This document shows, one piece after another, positions 45,116 through 54,119 of a stretch of 64,000 bases of DNA. Numbering within the stretch: position 1 is the stretch's first letter; each line of letters opens with the position of its first letter. A model generated the notes under the pieces. That model saw only the letters and a program-made list of their open reading frames with translations, did not search any database and had not been told where the DNA came from. Location: NCBI RefSeq assembly GCF_017353515.1, contig NZ_JAFMPY010000017.1, positions 1-64,000 on the forward strand. Direction: 5' to 3'. The translations under genes and the position numbers were made by a program. The DNA comes from Jiella sonneratiae (GTDB lineage: Bacteria > Pseudomonadota > Alphaproteobacteria > Rhizobiales > Rhizobiaceae).

Positions 45116-46008
45116 CAGCCGATCTCCCGCTCCTCGGCGGCATCGCGCTGAAAGTCTCCGGTCTCGGGGTCGAGCCGGCCGGACCATTCCCATTCGGCCG
45201 GGCCGGTCATGATCACGTGGTCGTCGTCCCGCCACAGGATCGACAGCGTTCCTCCCGGCTGGGTGACGGCGACCGCGCGCCCGGTGCGGCGGGTGCGCGC
45301 GGCCGAGACGGCGGCGGCGCAGGCGGCCGATCCGCAGGCCCGGGTCAGCCCGGCGCCGCGTTCCCAGGTGCGCATGGTGAGCGAGGAGGGCGAGGTGACC
45401 CTGGCGATCGAGATGTTCGCGCGCTCGGGAAAGATCGGGTGGTTCTCGAGGATCGGCCCGAAGCGGTCGAGGGCGAAGCCGTCGACGTCCTCCTTCACCC
45501 AGAACACCGCATGCGGGTTTCCCATCGACATGACGGAGGGCGAATGCAGCACCGGCGCGTCGATCGGCCCGATCTGCAGCTCGATGGCGCGGGTGTCGCG
45601 GAATTCCTCCGCGAGCGGGATGTCCTGCCAGCCGAAGCGCGGCGTTCCCATGTCGACGCTGATCGTGCCGTCGGCGTGCTCCTCGGCGAGGATCAGGCCG
45701 GCCCGGGTCTCGAAGGTGAAGCGCGACCGGCCGGTCTCGGCCGACAGCGCCTGGACCACGCAGCGCGTGCCGTTGCCGCAGGCTTCCGCCTCGGAACCGT
45801 CGCAATTGAGGATGCGGACATAGGCGTCGGTGCCGGGCGTCGCCGGACGGTGGATCGCCATGATCTGGTCGAAGCGGGTCTCCGTCCGCGCCGCGAGGGC
45901 GCGCGCCGCCTCCGGCCGCACCCGCCCGGTCGCCGCGCGCAGGTCGACGACGAGGATCTCGTTGCCGCAGCCATTCATGCGGGCAAAGGGGGCAGTGATG
46001 TTCGCCAA
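45115..46008 (-). CDS. dapF: Diaminopimelate epimerase
   Basis: A 297-residue DapF converting LL- to meso-diaminopimelate for lysine and peptidoglycan synthesis. The two catalytic cysteines are Cys77 in 'EACGNGTRC' and Cys225 in 'TRACGSAAC'. '[15 protein letters not shown]' opens the first half. The length is normal. It heads the dapF-mtaB-ftsY unit, as in other Hyphomicrobiales. Confidence 0.96.
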   Translation of the reverse strand: MANITAPFARMNGCGNEILVVDLRAATGRVRPEAARALAARTETRFDQIMAIHRPATPGTDAYVRILNCDGSEAEACGNGTRCVVQALSAETGRSRFTFETRAGLILAEEHADGTISVDMGTPRFGWQDIPLAEEFRDTRAIELQIGPIDAPVLHSPSVMSMGNPHAVFWVKEDVDGFALDRFGPILENHPIFPERANISIARVTSPSSLTMRTWERGAGLTRACGSAACAAAVSAARTRRTGRAVAVTQPGGTLSILWRDDDHVIMTGPAEWEWSGRLDPETGDFQRDAAEEREIG

Positions 46009-46275
46009 GGCTTTCGGACCGGACGCTGGAGGCTGAATTCACGGGCTATATGGCAAGAAACGCCGCCGATTGCTACCGCCCGGGGTGGCAGGCAGGCGAT
46101 CGCCCGAAGGCGGGGCCGGGCTGGGCGATCGAACCGATGCGGCTGGCTGCGGGCCTTGATCGCGCAAAAAGCCCCGCCGCCCTTGCGAGGCGACAGGACC
46201 CGTATTCGTCTCACGCCGGTTGCAAGTGCCCGGTCCGGCTCGTGTCGATCGCGGCGATCGCGGGCGGCATCTCCG

Positions 46276-46956
46276 TCACTGGCCGACGGAGAATGCCGGC
46301 GCTTCCGCCTTCCAGCTGCCGTCTTCGCTCCGCACCGAGATCTGGTAGCGGTCGCCCTCGAGCGTTTCCGGCAGCTTGATCGCGGCCTGCAACGTCCCCT
46401 CGGGCGTCGTGCGCGCCGCGTCGAGCTTGGCGAAGGCCGCCCCCGGACTTCCGCCGCCGATGACGACCGGCTGGTCCTTGGGAAGGCCGGTCGCCGAGAC
46501 GGTGACGGTCGCGCCCGGCTGCGGGGACGCCGGATCGAGCGTCACCTCGGCCGGCTGCTGGCCGTCCGAGAGCCCGAGGCTCGATCCGAGATCGCGGATG
46601 TTCGACTGAAGCTGCGGATTGTCGTTCAGGAAGCCCTGGACGGAGGACTTCACCTTCGAACCGACGTTGTCGGCCGCCTGCGACAGTTCCTGCCCGGCGT
46701 TCGAGGCCATCGACTTCAGCTTGTCCATCGGGCCGACGAGACTGACCGTCCCGCCGACCCGAAGGTCCGCCGAGCCGTCGATGCGCGGATTGGCCCGCAG
46801 GATCAGCCCCTCCGAGACGTTGCAGCGCGAGGCGATCGCGCTGATCGTGTCGCCCGGCCTGACCTCGACTTGTCTGCCGCAGTCCTGCTGGGCCGCAGCC
46901 GCGCTCGTGCCTGCGGCCAGAAGGGCGGCCGAGAGTGCAATCCCGCTCGCGCGCAT
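46276..46956 (-). CDS. Exported LysM-domain protein
   Basis: A 226-residue protein. It has a Sec signal peptide ('SAALLAAGTSAAAAQQDC') and a LysM domain at about residues 28-75 ('VRPGDTISAIASRCNVSEGLILRANPRI'). A helical middle ('LKSMASNAGQELSQAADNVGSKV') and a C-terminal beta domain ('PQPGATVTVSATGLPKDQPVVIGGG') follow. The last resembles Ig-like repeats that describe 'physical' properties of secreted proteins. Peptidoglycan binding in the periplasm is likely. AAGGAG precedes the ATG (46954-46956). It follows the Gly/Thr-repeat gene by 43 nt, so the two may be one operon. Function otherwise unknown. Confidence 0.85.
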   Translation of the reverse strand: MRASGIALSAALLAAGTSAAAAQQDCGRQVEVRPGDTISAIASRCNVSEGLILRANPRIDGSADLRVGGTVSLVGPMDKLKSMASNAGQELSQAADNVGSKVKSSVQGFLNDNPQLQSNIRDLGSSLGLSDGQQPAEVTLDPASPQPGATVTVSATGLPKDQPVVIGGGSPGAAFAKLDAARTTPEGTLQAAIKLPETLEGDRYQISVRSEDGSWKAEAPAFSVGQ

Positions 46957-46999
46957 GACGCTCTCCTTACTCGAATGCCTGCTTGCCTGTCCGGCGGTG

Positions 47000-47440
47000 T
47001 CAGTTGCCCGTCGCGGGGGCGGTCCCGCCGCCGGTGGTATCGCCGCCCGTGGTGGCGCCGCCGCCAGCAGCACCGCCGGTCGTGTCGCCACCCGCCGGAG
47101 CAGCGCCGCCAGCGGTTCCGGCCGTATCGCCGCCCGCCGGCGCGGAGCCGGCAGTGCCGGCGGTGTCGCCGCCGGTGGTCGCGGTTCCGGTCGTGGCGGT
47201 GCCGGTATCCGTGCCCGTTGCCGGAGCTGTGCCCTCGGTCGTCGCGGGCGCCGGCGTCGTGGCGGTCTCGGTGCCGCCGAAATAGTTGCCGTTGAGCAGG
47301 AAGTAGCCGCCGACGATCACCACGACGATGATGATGCCGGCGATCAGCCAGCCCGAACCGCCGCCGCCGCCACCGCCGCGGTCGTTGTTGATGATCGTCG
47401 CCCTGTCGCGATCAGGCGTGCGGCCGTTGGTATTGCTCAT
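47000..47440 (-). CDS. Single-span membrane protein with Gly/Thr/Ala repeats
   Basis: A 146-residue low-complexity protein. A polar N terminus ('NGRTPDRDRATIINNDR') and a seven-Gly run precede one membrane helix ('WLIAGIIIVVVIVGGYFLL'). A roughly 90-residue tail follows, made of degenerate GGDTAGTAG and TTGGDT units. The repeats are also visible in DNA as related 36-48-bp blocks (about 47040-47240), so length variation between strains is expected. The tail should lie in the periplasm. It is the neighbour of an exported LysM protein. No known function. Confidence 0.7.
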   Translation of the reverse strand: MSNTNGRTPDRDRATIINNDRGGGGGGGSGWLIAGIIIVVVIVGGYFLLNGNYFGGTETATTPAPATTEGTAPATGTDTGTATTGTATTGGDTAGTAGSAPAGGDTAGTAGGAAPAGGDTTGGAAGGGATTGGDTTGGGTAPATGN

Positions 47441-47579
47441 GAAGATATCTCCGTTTCGTCGGCCGCCCCTCGTCGCAGCTCAATCCGTGTGCAAGGTGGA
47501 CGATTGCGCGGCGGTCCCTCCAACGCCAAGAATGCCGGAGACCCGTTCATCGTTCCGCGGCGAGGCCGCCCCGACGACG

Positions 47580-48659
47580 TCATTTTTCCCAGTCGGTGCC
47601 GATCGCCTCGCGCTCGATCTGCCGCGCATCCTCGACGATCTCGCGGCACTCCCTCCGATCGTCGTCGTCGGCCTCTTCGGGATAGTCCGCGCCGTTGGCG
47701 CTGCGGGTCAGAGCAAGCTTGAACAGCATCGGGAAATGGTCCGAGCCGATGTGCTCGAGCCGCCGCATTTTGACGAGATCGAAGCGGGCATTGTGGAACA
47801 GATGGTCGAGCGGCCAGCGCAGCAGCGGGTAGCGCGCGTCGAAGGTATTGTAGAAGCCGCGCCCGACGCGCGGATCGAGGAGACGGGAGATGCGCTGGAA
47901 ATGCCGGGTGGTGTGCGACCAGGCGACGTCGTTGAGGTCGCCGCAGACGATCGCCGGCAGCGCGTCGGCGTCGACCAGCTGCGCCACCTCGACGAGTTCG
48001 GCGTCGCGGCCGGCGGAATCGGCGTAGGGCACCGGCGGCTCGGGATGGATGCAGTAGAGCGAGAAGCTCCGGCCGCTGCGCAGCGTCACCCTGGCGATGA
48101 TCGAGGGCACGTCGTCCATGACGAGATTGGCGACCCGCACGTCCGAGAGCTCGAGCTTCGAATAGAGGATCATGCCGTAGCTGTTGTCGAGCGGCCGCAA
48201 CACGGCGTGCGGCATCGTCTTGCCGAGCGGCTCCAGCGCCTCCGCCCAGCCCTCGTCGACTTCCATGAACAGCGCGATGTCCGGCGCTTCCCGCGTCACC
48301 AGTTCCACGGCATCGCGGTAGCGCCGGTTCGACATCTTGACGTTGTAGGATAGAATCGAGACGCAGTCCGGCCCGTCCGGGTCCCCCTCGTAGCGCTTGG
48401 ACTGGATGGATCGCAGGGGCGAGAACTGGGCGATGCAGGCCGCCTGGACGCCGGCGACGACGAAGAGGCCGCTAACGATCCAGTCGCGGGCCGCGCCGGT
48501 CAGCAGAAAGAGTGCGCCGACGATCGCGATGCCCGCGATCGCCAGGATCTGCAGGCGCGGAAACGAAAAGACCCGGACGAAGCCGTGGGAAATGCGCAGA
48601 AACGAAATCCCCGTCGCGGCCAGAAGAACGATGGTGAGGGCGGCGAAGGCGATGACCAT
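47580..48659 (-). CDS. Membrane-anchored endonuclease/exonuclease/phosphatase-fold protein
   Basis: A 359-residue protein with three N-terminal hydrophobic segments (about residues 1-80) followed by an EEP catalytic domain: 'ILSYNVKMSN', 'DIALFMEVDEGWAEAL', 'IVCGDLNDVAWS' and the terminal 'GSDHFPMLFKL' His. These motifs carry the metal-binding Asn/Glu and the catalytic Asp/His. The domain should face the periplasm. Known relatives cleave nucleic acids or phosphodiester lipids, and the substrate here is unknown. The start is ATG 48657-48659. Confidence 0.88.
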   Translation of the reverse strand: MVIAFAALTIVLLAATGISFLRISHGFVRVFSFPRLQILAIAGIAIVGALFLLTGAARDWIVSGLFVVAGVQAACIAQFSPLRSIQSKRYEGDPDGPDCVSILSYNVKMSNRRYRDAVELVTREAPDIALFMEVDEGWAEALEPLGKTMPHAVLRPLDNSYGMILYSKLELSDVRVANLVMDDVPSIIARVTLRSGRSFSLYCIHPEPPVPYADSAGRDAELVEVAQLVDADALPAIVCGDLNDVAWSHTTRHFQRISRLLDPRVGRGFYNTFDARYPLLRWPLDHLFHNARFDLVKMRRLEHIGSDHFPMLFKLALTRSANGADYPEEADDDDRRECREIVEDARQIEREAIGTDWEK

Positions 48660-48840
48660 GTCGCGCGTCGGCTCCGTTTGGCTTGGGGCGGCGGACTGAA
48701 GGGCGCTCACCGGCTCAACTAGCCGGCGGGGCACGGCCTTCCATGGCTGTCGGGGAAGATTTTGTCGGCGCGCCGCGCGGGACGGTGAGAAGTCTCGTCC
48801 CGCGGCATGTCGGGCGATGCTCTTTCGGGATGGTCGGATG
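48660..48840. other. Intergenic region upstream of the EEP-family gene
   Basis: About 180 bp between the EEP-fold gene start and the hairpin at 48849. It should hold the EEP gene promoter, but no clear -35/-10 pair was found. A minus-strand frame through it has no protein-like features. Confidence 0.35.
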
Positions 48841-48848
48841 CAAAAGAG

Positions 48849-48874
48849 CCAGCGCGGCCTTGCGGCCGCGCTGG
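48849..48874 (-). terminator. Strong terminator-like hairpin with GCAA loop
   Basis: The perfect 11-bp stem CCAGCGCGGCC/GGCCGCGCTGG has the minus-strand loop GCAA (GNRA type) and the tail CTCTTTTGC. It lies about 220 nt past the LuxR-type gene stop, far for that gene alone. It could end a separate small transcript covering the structured sequence at 48875-49020. Confidence 0.65.
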
Positions 48875-49020
48875 TCCCACCTTTCGGCTCGCTTTTGGGG
48901 CGTTGAAGCGAGCGAAAGAGTTCGCTGAACTTGTGGTCTTGGGGGAAGTCACAATGGACAGCCCTTGGGGTTTGACCAGCCCCCAAACGGGGGTAGCGCC
49001 CGTCCCCGTCACTTGCCGGA
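48875..49020 (-). ncRNA. Possible structured small RNA (unassigned)
   Basis: Between the LuxR-type gene and the terminator at 48849, the minus strand can form several hairpins: CCCCC/GGGGG near 48980-48995, AGCGAA/TTCGCT near 48912-48930, and pairing of CCAAAAGCGAGCC with the terminator flank. No protein frame is convincing. It does not match 4.5S RNA, RNase P or tmRNA landmarks that I could recall. No promoter was identified. Low-confidence candidate. Confidence 0.25.
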
Positions 49021-49094
49021 TCAGTGGAAAGGCCTGAGCGATTTTTGCGGCCGGCGCTCCGCGGCCTTGCAGAAATCGGCAGAAACGCGGCGGC

Positions 49095-50198
49095 TCATAC
49101 CGCGGCGAGGGCGGCGATCTTCAGGGCGATCTCGGCCTGCCGCCGCACACCGAGCTTGTCGGAGACGTGCTTCAGCCGCTTGCGGATGGTCTGCTCGGAC
49201 AGCCCGGCAGCCTCGGCGAAGGTCTTGACCGTCTGGCCGCGATAGATCGCGACGGCGAGCGCCGCCTCGCCCCTGCTCAGCCCCGTCGCGGCTCGCACGA
49301 AGTCGATCTCCGGCACGCGCCTTTCGGTGGGATCGACGAATTTGACGACGCCGTAGCGGGCCGGGCCGTCGCCGGCGGGCGCAGCGAAGAAGCGCAGGAA
49401 CAGCGGGCGGTCGTGCGGTCGCGGCACCTTGACCGGCCGCGGCAGCATCGAGGCTTCCGCCTTGAGGACGCGGATCGTCGCCCCGACGGCCCGGGTTATC
49501 GCCTCGGTCACCTCCGGCTGGGCCGCGACGAGCCGATGGCCGACCAGCCGCAGCCCGCTGCGGGCGCCGAGATGGCTCTCGGCCGACGGGTTCAGATGGA
49601 CGACGAGACCGTTGACGTCGAAGATCGCGATCGCGTCGTCGAGCCCGTCGAAGGCCGCGAGGGCGCCGTCGCGGGCGATGGTGCCGCCCGGCAGCATGTC
49701 CTTCAGATGGACGATGCGGGCGAGGTGATTGGCGAAGACGGCGAGGCTCGCGTCGTCCTCCCGGCCGGGCTCCGGCCGGTTGGCGCCGCGATGCGCGGCG
49801 ATGGCGACGAGGCCGCCCTCGCTGCGGCCGAAGACCATCGTCATGTTCCAGCATTCCGGATGGCGGCGGTAGAATTCCTGATGCACCGGGCAGCGCGCGA
49901 TCTCTTCCCGGCTCATCAGCTCCGCCGTCGTCACGAGGCCGCTCGGCCGGGCGAGGAGCCGGGGAAAGCGGACGTCGCGCGACAGATAGGCGGTGAGATA
50001 TTCGAGCGCCGATTCGGGGTCGAAGGGGTGGGAGAACTGCCGGGCCGTGCCGTCGCTGCCGGCGGTGATGAGGTTGAACCGGTCGGCGCCGGTCGCCTCG
50101 CAGCCGTGACGGACGGCCTCCTGCCAGTCGCTTCCAGAGGCGAGAGCGTCATAGAGGCCGTCGAGGGCCGCGGTCAGTCGCGTCGAAACGTCGATCAT
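49095..50198 (-). CDS. LuxR-type HTH transcriptional regulator
   Basis: A 367-residue regulator. An N-terminal region (about 1-170) is of unknown type ('GCEATGADRFNLITAG'), a PAS-like segment lies at about 180-260 ('AIAIFDVNGLVVHLNPSAE'), and a C-terminal LuxR-type HTH follows ('TGLSRGEAALAVAIYRGQTVKTFAEAAGLSEQTIRKRLKHV'). No receiver domain is present. The ATG at 50196-50198 is chosen; a longer frame to 50321 adds an arginine/alanine-rich stretch. It is divergent from the ClC channel gene, which may be a target. The ligand is unknown. Confidence 0.87.
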   Translation of the reverse strand: MIDVSTRLTAALDGLYDALASGSDWQEAVRHGCEATGADRFNLITAGSDGTARQFSHPFDPESALEYLTAYLSRDVRFPRLLARPSGLVTTAELMSREEIARCPVHQEFYRRHPECWNMTMVFGRSEGGLVAIAAHRGANRPEPGREDDASLAVFANHLARIVHLKDMLPGGTIARDGALAAFDGLDDAIAIFDVNGLVVHLNPSAESHLGARSGLRLVGHRLVAAQPEVTEAITRAVGATIRVLKAEASMLPRPVKVPRPHDRPLFLRFFAAPAGDGPARYGVVKFVDPTERRVPEIDFVRAATGLSRGEAALAVAIYRGQTVKTFAEAAGLSEQTIRKRLKHVSDKLGVRRQAEIALKIAALAAV

Positions 50199-50714
50199 CG
50201 GCCGGAGGATGCCCCGCGCCCGGACGAGAAGCGCCGATCTCGCCGCGGCCTTGGATGAAGTGGCTGCCGGCCGGGCAGTATCGGGCTCATTCTTCCGCAA
50301 CGCTGGTCGGACATGAGGCAAGATCCCGCCGCAAGATTTCGCGCATGCCGTGTCGACATGGCCGTCATGCTAGCGGGTGATTGTCCGTTCTTCAACCACG
50401 CCGCTGCGTCATACCGGCGCGTCTTCACTTCCGACATGCCCGAAGGAAAGCCAGCGGCCGCCAGGCCGGCCCGCCGCGGTGGAGACCCGGTCGACGCGAT
50501 CGCGCGAAACCCCGCGCCTCGAAACTTCGACGCCGATGCCCATAATCCTCCCTCGTCCGGCACGCGGCCGGCACACGTCCGGCGGAGTCGACCTTTGCCG
50601 GCGCTTTTGCCATGAATGCCGGGCCGGCGCCCGTGCCTTCCCGCGGAACGCCGATCCATTCCGCCCTGCCAAGCCGCGGGCGCGTCCTTCCGGCGTGCCC
50701 GAACCGTTCTTCCG
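50199..50714. other. Divergent intergenic region between luxR-type and clc genes
   Basis: About 515 bp. Only unsupported reading frames are seen. The segment 50330-50430 is the least GC-rich and is where promoters are most likely, but no pair of hexamers stands out on either strand. Confidence 0.4.
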
Positions 50715-52514
50715 ATGTCCCTCGTCAACACTCCTTCTCCCGCCGCCGGCGACGCCTCCCCCGACGAGGGCGGGCGGCTGTCGCGGCTGATCGAGCGCCT
50801 GCGCGCCGAACTGCGTTCCAGCGAAATCTGGTTCACCGCGCTCGCCGCGCTGCTCGGCGCCTGCGCCGGTGCGATGACCGTCGGCCTGCAACTCGCAGCG
50901 CACGGGATCCAGTGGCTTGTCTACCAGCTTCCCTCGCTCTCCGACCGCCTCAGCACGCAGCCGCATCTTTCCTTTGTCCAGCTTCTCGCCCTGCCGGCGG
51001 GCGGCGCCGTCCTCGCGCTGTTCACCTACCTCGTGCGCGCCCGCCGCCGGGCCCTCGTCGACGCGGTCGAGGCGAATGCGCTGCATGGCGGCCAGATGTC
51101 GATGAAGGACAGCCTGATCGTCTCCGGCCAGACGCTGATCTCCAACGGCGCCGGCGCCTCGGTCGGGCTCGAGGCCGCCTATGCGCAGATGGGCTCGGGC
51201 TTTGCGTCCTTTGCCGGGCGCTGGCTCGCGGTGCGCCGCTCGGACCTGCGCACCCTCGTCGGCGCCGGCGCCGGGGCCGGCATCGCCGCCGCCTTCGGCA
51301 CGCCGCTCGCAGGCGCCTTCTACGCCTTCGAGATCGTCATGGGCGCCTATACGCCCTCGACCATCGCGCCGGTGGCGGCGGCCTGCGTCTCGGCCGTCCT
51401 GACCGCCCGCAGCCTCGGCGAATCGCCCTATCTCATCGCCTCCGGCGGCTCCGGCGCCATCGACCTCACGCACTATCTTCTCTATGTCGCGCTCGCCGCG
51501 CTCTGCGCCGGCTTCGCCATCCTTTTGATGCGCACCATCTCCGTCGTCGAGGACGTCACGCGCCGGCTGAAGATTCCCCGCTGGGCGCGGCCGGCGATCG
51601 GCGGCGCGCTCCTGGTGCCGCTCGGCCTCGTCACCCCGCAGGTCCTCTCGTCCGGGCATTCGGCACTCTATCTCGACATTTCAGGCGGCCTGCCGACGCT
51701 CGTCGTCCTGACCGTCATCCTGGCGAAGTCCGCCGCCTCGATCGTCTCGCTCGGCTTCGGCTTTCGCGGCGGGCTGTTCTTCGCCTCGCTCTTCGTCGGC
51801 TCGCTGTGCGGCCAGCTCTATGCCGACACGCTGTTCCTGCTTTCCGGCCACGTCGTCGTCGAGACGCCGCACGCCGCGCTCGTCGGCATGGCGGGGCTCG
51901 CCGTCGCGGTCATCGGCGGGCCGCTGACCATGGCGATGCTCGTCCTCGAGACGACGCAGAACCTCTCTTTGACCGGCGTCGTCCTCGTCGGCGCGCTGGT
52001 CGCCAGCACCCTCGTCAGGGTCTTCTTCGGCTATTCCTTCTCGACCTGGCGGCTGCATCTCAGAGGCGAGACGATCCGCTCGGCGCGGGACGTCGGCTGG
52101 GTGAAGACCCTGACCGCCGGCCGCATGATGCGCCGCGAGACGCGGGCGACGCCGGCCGGCCTCACCGTCGCCGAGTTCCGCAGGCGCTATCCGCTCGGCT
52201 CGACGTCGCGCGTCGTCCTCGTCGACGAGGCCGACCGCTATGCCGGCATCGTCGTCACCCCGACGGCCTATGCCGACAGCGTCGACACCGGCTCGCCGGT
52301 CTCCGACCTCGCCGTCCTCGCCGATGCGGCGCTGACGCCGGAGATGGACATCGCCAAGGTGATGGAGGCCTTCGACGCGGCGAGCGCCGACGAACTCGCC
52401 GTCATCGGGGCGGACGGCAAGGTTCTGGGGCTGCTTTCGGAGAGCTTCGTCCGGAAGCGCTACGCCGAGGAGATGGAGAAGAACCAGCGGGATCTGTTCG
52501 GGGAGCGGGCCTGA
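50715..52514 (+). CDS. ClC-family voltage-gated chloride channel/antiporter
   Basis: A 599-residue ClC protein with about ten membrane helices. The ion-path motifs are recognisable but altered: 'SNGAGASVGLEAAYAQMGSG' at the GREGP position (Glu kept), 'GAGAGIAAAFGTPLAGAFYAFE', and 'GFGFRGGLFFASLFVGSLCGQ' at GxFxP. A roughly 150-residue C-terminal region resembling a CBS pair follows ('LTVAEFRRRYPLGSTSRVVLVDE', 'VIGADGKVLGLLSE'). It moves chloride, and possibly nitrate or fluoride-like anions, across the inner membrane. The ATG at 50715 is preferred over a frame-open extension to 50616. Confidence 0.92.
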   Translation: MSLVNTPSPAAGDASPDEGGRLSRLIERLRAELRSSEIWFTALAALLGACAGAMTVGLQLAAHGIQWLVYQLPSLSDRLSTQPHLSFVQLLALPAGGAVLALFTYLVRARRRALVDAVEANALHGGQMSMKDSLIVSGQTLISNGAGASVGLEAAYAQMGSGFASFAGRWLAVRRSDLRTLVGAGAGAGIAAAFGTPLAGAFYAFEIVMGAYTPSTIAPVAAACVSAVLTARSLGESPYLIASGGSGAIDLTHYLLYVALAALCAGFAILLMRTISVVEDVTRRLKIPRWARPAIGGALLVPLGLVTPQVLSSGHSALYLDISGGLPTLVVLTVILAKSAASIVSLGFGFRGGLFFASLFVGSLCGQLYADTLFLLSGHVVVETPHAALVGMAGLAVAVIGGPLTMAMLVLETTQNLSLTGVVLVGALVASTLVRVFFGYSFSTWRLHLRGETIRSARDVGWVKTLTAGRMMRRETRATPAGLTVAEFRRRYPLGSTSRVVLVDEADRYAGIVVTPTAYADSVDTGSPVSDLAVLADAALTPEMDIAKVMEAFDAASADELAVIGADGKVLGLLSESFVRKRYAEEMEKNQRDLFGERA

Positions 52515-52603
52515 CGGCCGGGGCCGAAGAAGGCGCCACTCGTTCCGGGCGAATTTGCGTGCCCGCGCTCCGGAACGCCGGTCCGGCCGCTTGCTTCGGA
52601 CGA

Positions 52604-53647
52604 TCAGCGGATGCGCACCGGCACGGTCAGCGACACGCGGTTTCCGGACGGCGGAGCGGGGAAGGGGCTCGCCCGCCGCACCAGCTGGACGGCGAGGCCG
52701 TCGAGCGAGGCGTTGCCGCTGGAGCCGACGACGCGAACGCCCGTCACCCGGCCGCTGCCATCCATCGAAAAGGCGATCCGCGTGGTGCCGGAGCCCCGGC
52801 CGGAGAAGCTCCGCGAATAGCGGTTCAGCCGCGCCTGGACCTGCGATTGCCAGCGGGCGATCTGCGAGCGCGAGACGCTGGCGCCCTGCGAGACCTCGCG
52901 CCGCGCCTGGCCGCGCGAGGCGACGGAGGGGCGGGCGGACTGGCGCTGGCGCACCTTCTGCGGCTTCTTCGCCGGCGCTTCGGCGGTCTTGCGGGTCTTG
53001 CGCACCGTCCTTTTCGGAGTTTCGCGCTTCGGAGCCTCCCGCGCCGCCTCGCGCACCTTCGGGGGCGCCGGACGGGCGGTCGGCAGCGGAACCTCGGAGG
53101 GCAGCAGTGTCGCGTCCGGGATCTCGGGCGCGGGCTTCGGCAGCGGCACGGCATCCGGGATTTCCGGCGTCGTCTCCTCCGGTTCGGGGAGGGGTTGCGG
53201 CTCGGCGGAGGCGACTTCCGGATCCGGCGTCGGCTCCTCGGCCTGTTCCTGCGGTTCGGGAGCCGGCGTTTCCGGGACCGGTTGCTCGACCTTTTCCGCC
53301 GGGGCCTCAGGCTCCGGCTCCGGCGGCGTCTCGGCCTCCGGTTCCGGGCTCTCCTCCGTCGGCTGCTCGTTCGGTTGCGCCTCGGGCGTATCGACGGTTT
53401 CCGGCGACGGCGCGGCATCCTCCACGGCGCGCGATTCCTGCGACTGGGCCGGCGGCGTCAGATCGATCAGCACCGGCGCCTGCTGGGCACCGGGGGGCGG
53501 GGCTTCGGGGGCGGCGGTCATCAACGCATAGGCCGCGGCGCCATGAGCGATCAGGACGGCGAGCCCGGCGATCAGCCAGACCTCGCCGCGGACGCCGCGC
53601 GGCGACCCTGCGAAGGGAACGGCGGAAAGATCGTTCCGGCGCGCCAT
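52604..53647 (-). CDS. tonB: TonB-type energy transducer
   Basis: A 347-residue TonB-like protein. A single N-terminal helix ('VWLIAGLAVLIAHGAAAYALM') is followed by a long Pro/Glu-rich spacer (about 55-190), a Lys/Arg-rich segment, and a C-terminal TonB domain ('VQARLNRYSR', 'TRIAFSMDGSGRVTGVRVVGSSGNASLDGLAVQLVRRASPFPAPP'). It transfers proton-motive energy from ExbB/ExbD to outer-membrane receptors, typically for siderophores or heme. The ATG at 53645-53647 lies 2 nt after exbD, so it is the last gene of exbB-exbD-tonB. Confidence 0.92.
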   Translation of the reverse strand: MARRNDLSAVPFAGSPRGVRGEVWLIAGLAVLIAHGAAAYALMTAAPEAPPPGAQQAPVLIDLTPPAQSQESRAVEDAAPSPETVDTPEAQPNEQPTEESPEPEAETPPEPEPEAPAEKVEQPVPETPAPEPQEQAEEPTPDPEVASAEPQPLPEPEETTPEIPDAVPLPKPAPEIPDATLLPSEVPLPTARPAPPKVREAAREAPKRETPKRTVRKTRKTAEAPAKKPQKVRQRQSARPSVASRGQARREVSQGASVSRSQIARWQSQVQARLNRYSRSFSGRGSGTTRIAFSMDGSGRVTGVRVVGSSGNASLDGLAVQLVRRASPFPAPPSGNRVSLTVPVRIR

Positions 53648-53649
53648 CT

Positions 53650-54114
53650 CTACCGTCCGGCTTCGTCCGGGCAACCCGCCTCGGGATCCGACTTGCCGAG
53701 ATCCTCGAGGCCGACCAGCCCGATCTTCAGATAGCCGGCATTCCTGAGCGCGTTCATCACGTCCATGATGTCGGAATAGGGGACCGAGCCGTCGGCCCGC
53801 AGGAAGATCCGCTCGTCGCGGTTGCCCTTGGTCGCCGCATCGAGGCCGGCTGCGAGGGCGTCGCGCGCGACGGGCCTTTCGCCGAGGCTGAGCGAGAGGT
53901 CCTCCTGGATGGTCAGATAGACCGGCTCGTCCGGCCGCTCCTGCGGTTCGGCGTTCGACATCGGCAGGTCGACCGGAACGTCGACGGTCGAAAGCGGCGC
54001 CGCCACCATGAAGATGATGAGGAGGACGAGCATCACGTCGATGAAGGGCGTGACGTTGATCTCGGAGACTTCGCCGAGACCCTCGTCGCCGCCGCCGTCG
54101 AGCTTCACGGCCAT
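53650..54114 (-). CDS. exbD: Biopolymer transport protein ExbD
   Basis: A 154-residue ExbD with a cytoplasmic start ('DEGLGEVSEINVTPFIDVMLVLLIIFMV'), in which the Asp in 'PFIDV' is the proton-carrying residue, and a periplasmic domain ('ERIFLRADGSVPYSDIMDVMNALRNAGYLKIGLV'). It starts 5 nt after the exbB stop. Confidence 0.95.
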   Translation of the reverse strand: MAVKLDGGGDEGLGEVSEINVTPFIDVMLVLLIIFMVAAPLSTVDVPVDLPMSNAEPQERPDEPVYLTIQEDLSLSLGERPVARDALAAGLDAATKGNRDERIFLRADGSVPYSDIMDVMNALRNAGYLKIGLVGLEDLGKSDPEAGCPDEAGR

Positions 54115-54119
54115 CGGCT

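Noticed and set aside
48719-49012. A 97-codon minus-strand frame over the structured intergenic region
   Set aside because: It crosses a strong terminator hairpin, lacks a Shine-Dalgarno and has an irregular composition.
48875-49020. Assignment of the structured stretch to 6S, 4.5S, RNase P RNA or tmRNA
   Set aside because: The diagnostic conserved motifs of those RNAs could not be found, so it is left as an unassigned candidate.
50313-50615. A 100-codon plus-strand frame between the luxR-type and clc genes
   Set aside because: There are no family features and no ribosome binding site, and it overlaps the region where divergent promoters must lie.
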